A stretch of 64,000 bases of DNA from Sphaeramia orbicularis. Lineage: Eukaryota > Chordata > Actinopteri > Kurtiformes > Apogonidae. Where the stretch lies: the NCBI RefSeq assembly GCF_902148855.1, contig NC_043978.1, forward strand, positions 33,992,996 through 34,056,995. Reading direction: 5' to 3'. Shown piece by piece: positions 63,230 to 64,000 of the stretch. Each line of letters opens with the position of its first letter. Within the stretch, counting starts at the first letter, position 1. The notes below the pieces were generated by a model. It saw only the letters and a list, made by a program, of their open reading frames with translations, ran no database searches and was not told the DNA's origin. Both the position numbers and the translations under genes were made by a program.

Positions 63230-64000
63230 CCCTCCTCCACAAGGAAGCCAGCAGAGTCCTGGCACAGAAATGTCCTGACTGATGCCCGGGACCTTTCAAA
63301 GGTAATCTGCTTGCAGGTTTAAGTAGGTTTCTCTAACAGATGGCCAACTCATGACATCCAGCAGCTCACTGAAAAGCCTCAATGCAGCTACACCTTTTGT
63401 GTAAAGATGAACAATTGAGTCAGCTCTGAGGATGAAGCAGCTGAAGATGACCAGTTCTCATGTGAGTCACTTAAAATGCTGTCTTTCCACAACTCCTTGG
63501 CACTTTAAGGAAGTATTCTAAGCCAACAGGCCATTTATTAACCCCCTTTTAAGGTTGGATAAATAAATTAAGACAATAAGGTGAGTGAGCCTTATGATAT
63601 GGATCTGATATTAATAACACTAATGTTTGTGTCCATTAATGCACAAACCCGCCAACCTAATGCTATCGCAGCCTATAAGAGGATTGACTCTACAGACAGC
63701 AGAGTATTAGAAATTATTAATTCCCGGTACCGTTAGAGGTCATTCAAACCAAACATGTCCAGAAAATCACCGCTACGGTCCAATCCAATCTCACTTTCCC
63801 GACACTCCTCACACGTCCGGTCCATGTCCGTCTCACCGGAGGATTCCCGTCCAAGTGAACCGGTTCATTGTTCATGCAGATGCTCTTGGGTTCAGTGACT
63901 GCGGGCTCGATCCTCGTCCAACGAGCCGCTCAGACACTCCCTGAACTCCGCGCACTGCGCATGCTCCCTACTTAACAGATGATCTCAGCCGTGACAAATG
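63230..64000. other. Upstream region of vash1
   Basis: It contains the likely vash1 5' untranslated region and promoter. GC content rises from about 63700, with 'gcgcactgcgcatgctc' near 63948 (NRF1-like core). A 30-codon open frame on the minus strand, 63825-63733 (MDRTCEECRESEIGLD...), could be an upstream ORF if transcribed. An acceptor-like site (tttctgtgccag) near 63255 may join a leader exon to the coding exon. Confidence 0.4.

Overview
The window looks like nuclear DNA of a teleost fish. It has spliced vertebrate genes with short introns, AT-rich intergenic sequence, Tc1/mariner-type insertions and fish-type interspersed repeats. Gene content matches human 14q24.3. There is no bacterial or organelle signature. 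No gene could be compared with a database here; names rest on recognised protein sequence, splice phase that closes exactly for all seven intact genes, and gene order. Layout: 1-13.6 kb has no convincing exon. It holds scattered repeats and several homeodomain-site-rich blocks that look like candidate conserved non-coding elements. 13.6-21.6 kb is prox2 (minus), a homeo-prospero transcription factor, with an AT-AC minor-spliceosome intron. 22.6-28.3 kb is dlst (plus), the E2 subunit of 2-oxoglutarate dehydrogenase. 29.4-36.3 kb is rps6kl1 (minus), a MIT-domain pseudokinase carrying a small Tc1-like element in one intron and a spliced upstream ORF in its presumed leader. 37.0-46.2 kb is a tandem olfactomedin cluster on the minus strand: one decayed copy followed by two intact olfm4-like genes with matching exon structure. 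46.7-51.0 kb is lrrc74a (minus; leucine-rich repeats, EF-hand-like repeats and a basic tail). It is head-to-head with angel1 (plus, 51.5-56.7 kb), a CCR4-type exonuclease/endonuclease/phosphatase-fold protein. vash1 (minus, 59.8-63.2 kb), a tubulin carboxypeptidase, converges on angel1 and contains two minor-class GT-AG introns. The genes are not a functional pathway. They are a syntenic block: prox2-dlst-rps6kl1 and lrrc74a-angel1-vash1 keep the relative orientations I recall from human. In human the two halves lie well apart; here they are joined across the olfactomedin cluster. The most unusual signals are the three U12-type introns (one AT-AC, two GT-AG), the miniature Tc1 element whose terminal repeat supplies a start codon for a transposase fragment, the spliced signal-peptide-like upstream ORF at rps6kl1, and the gain and decay of olfactomedin copies. 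No CRISPR array, rRNA, or tRNA was recognised, and no clear retrovirus-like element was seen.
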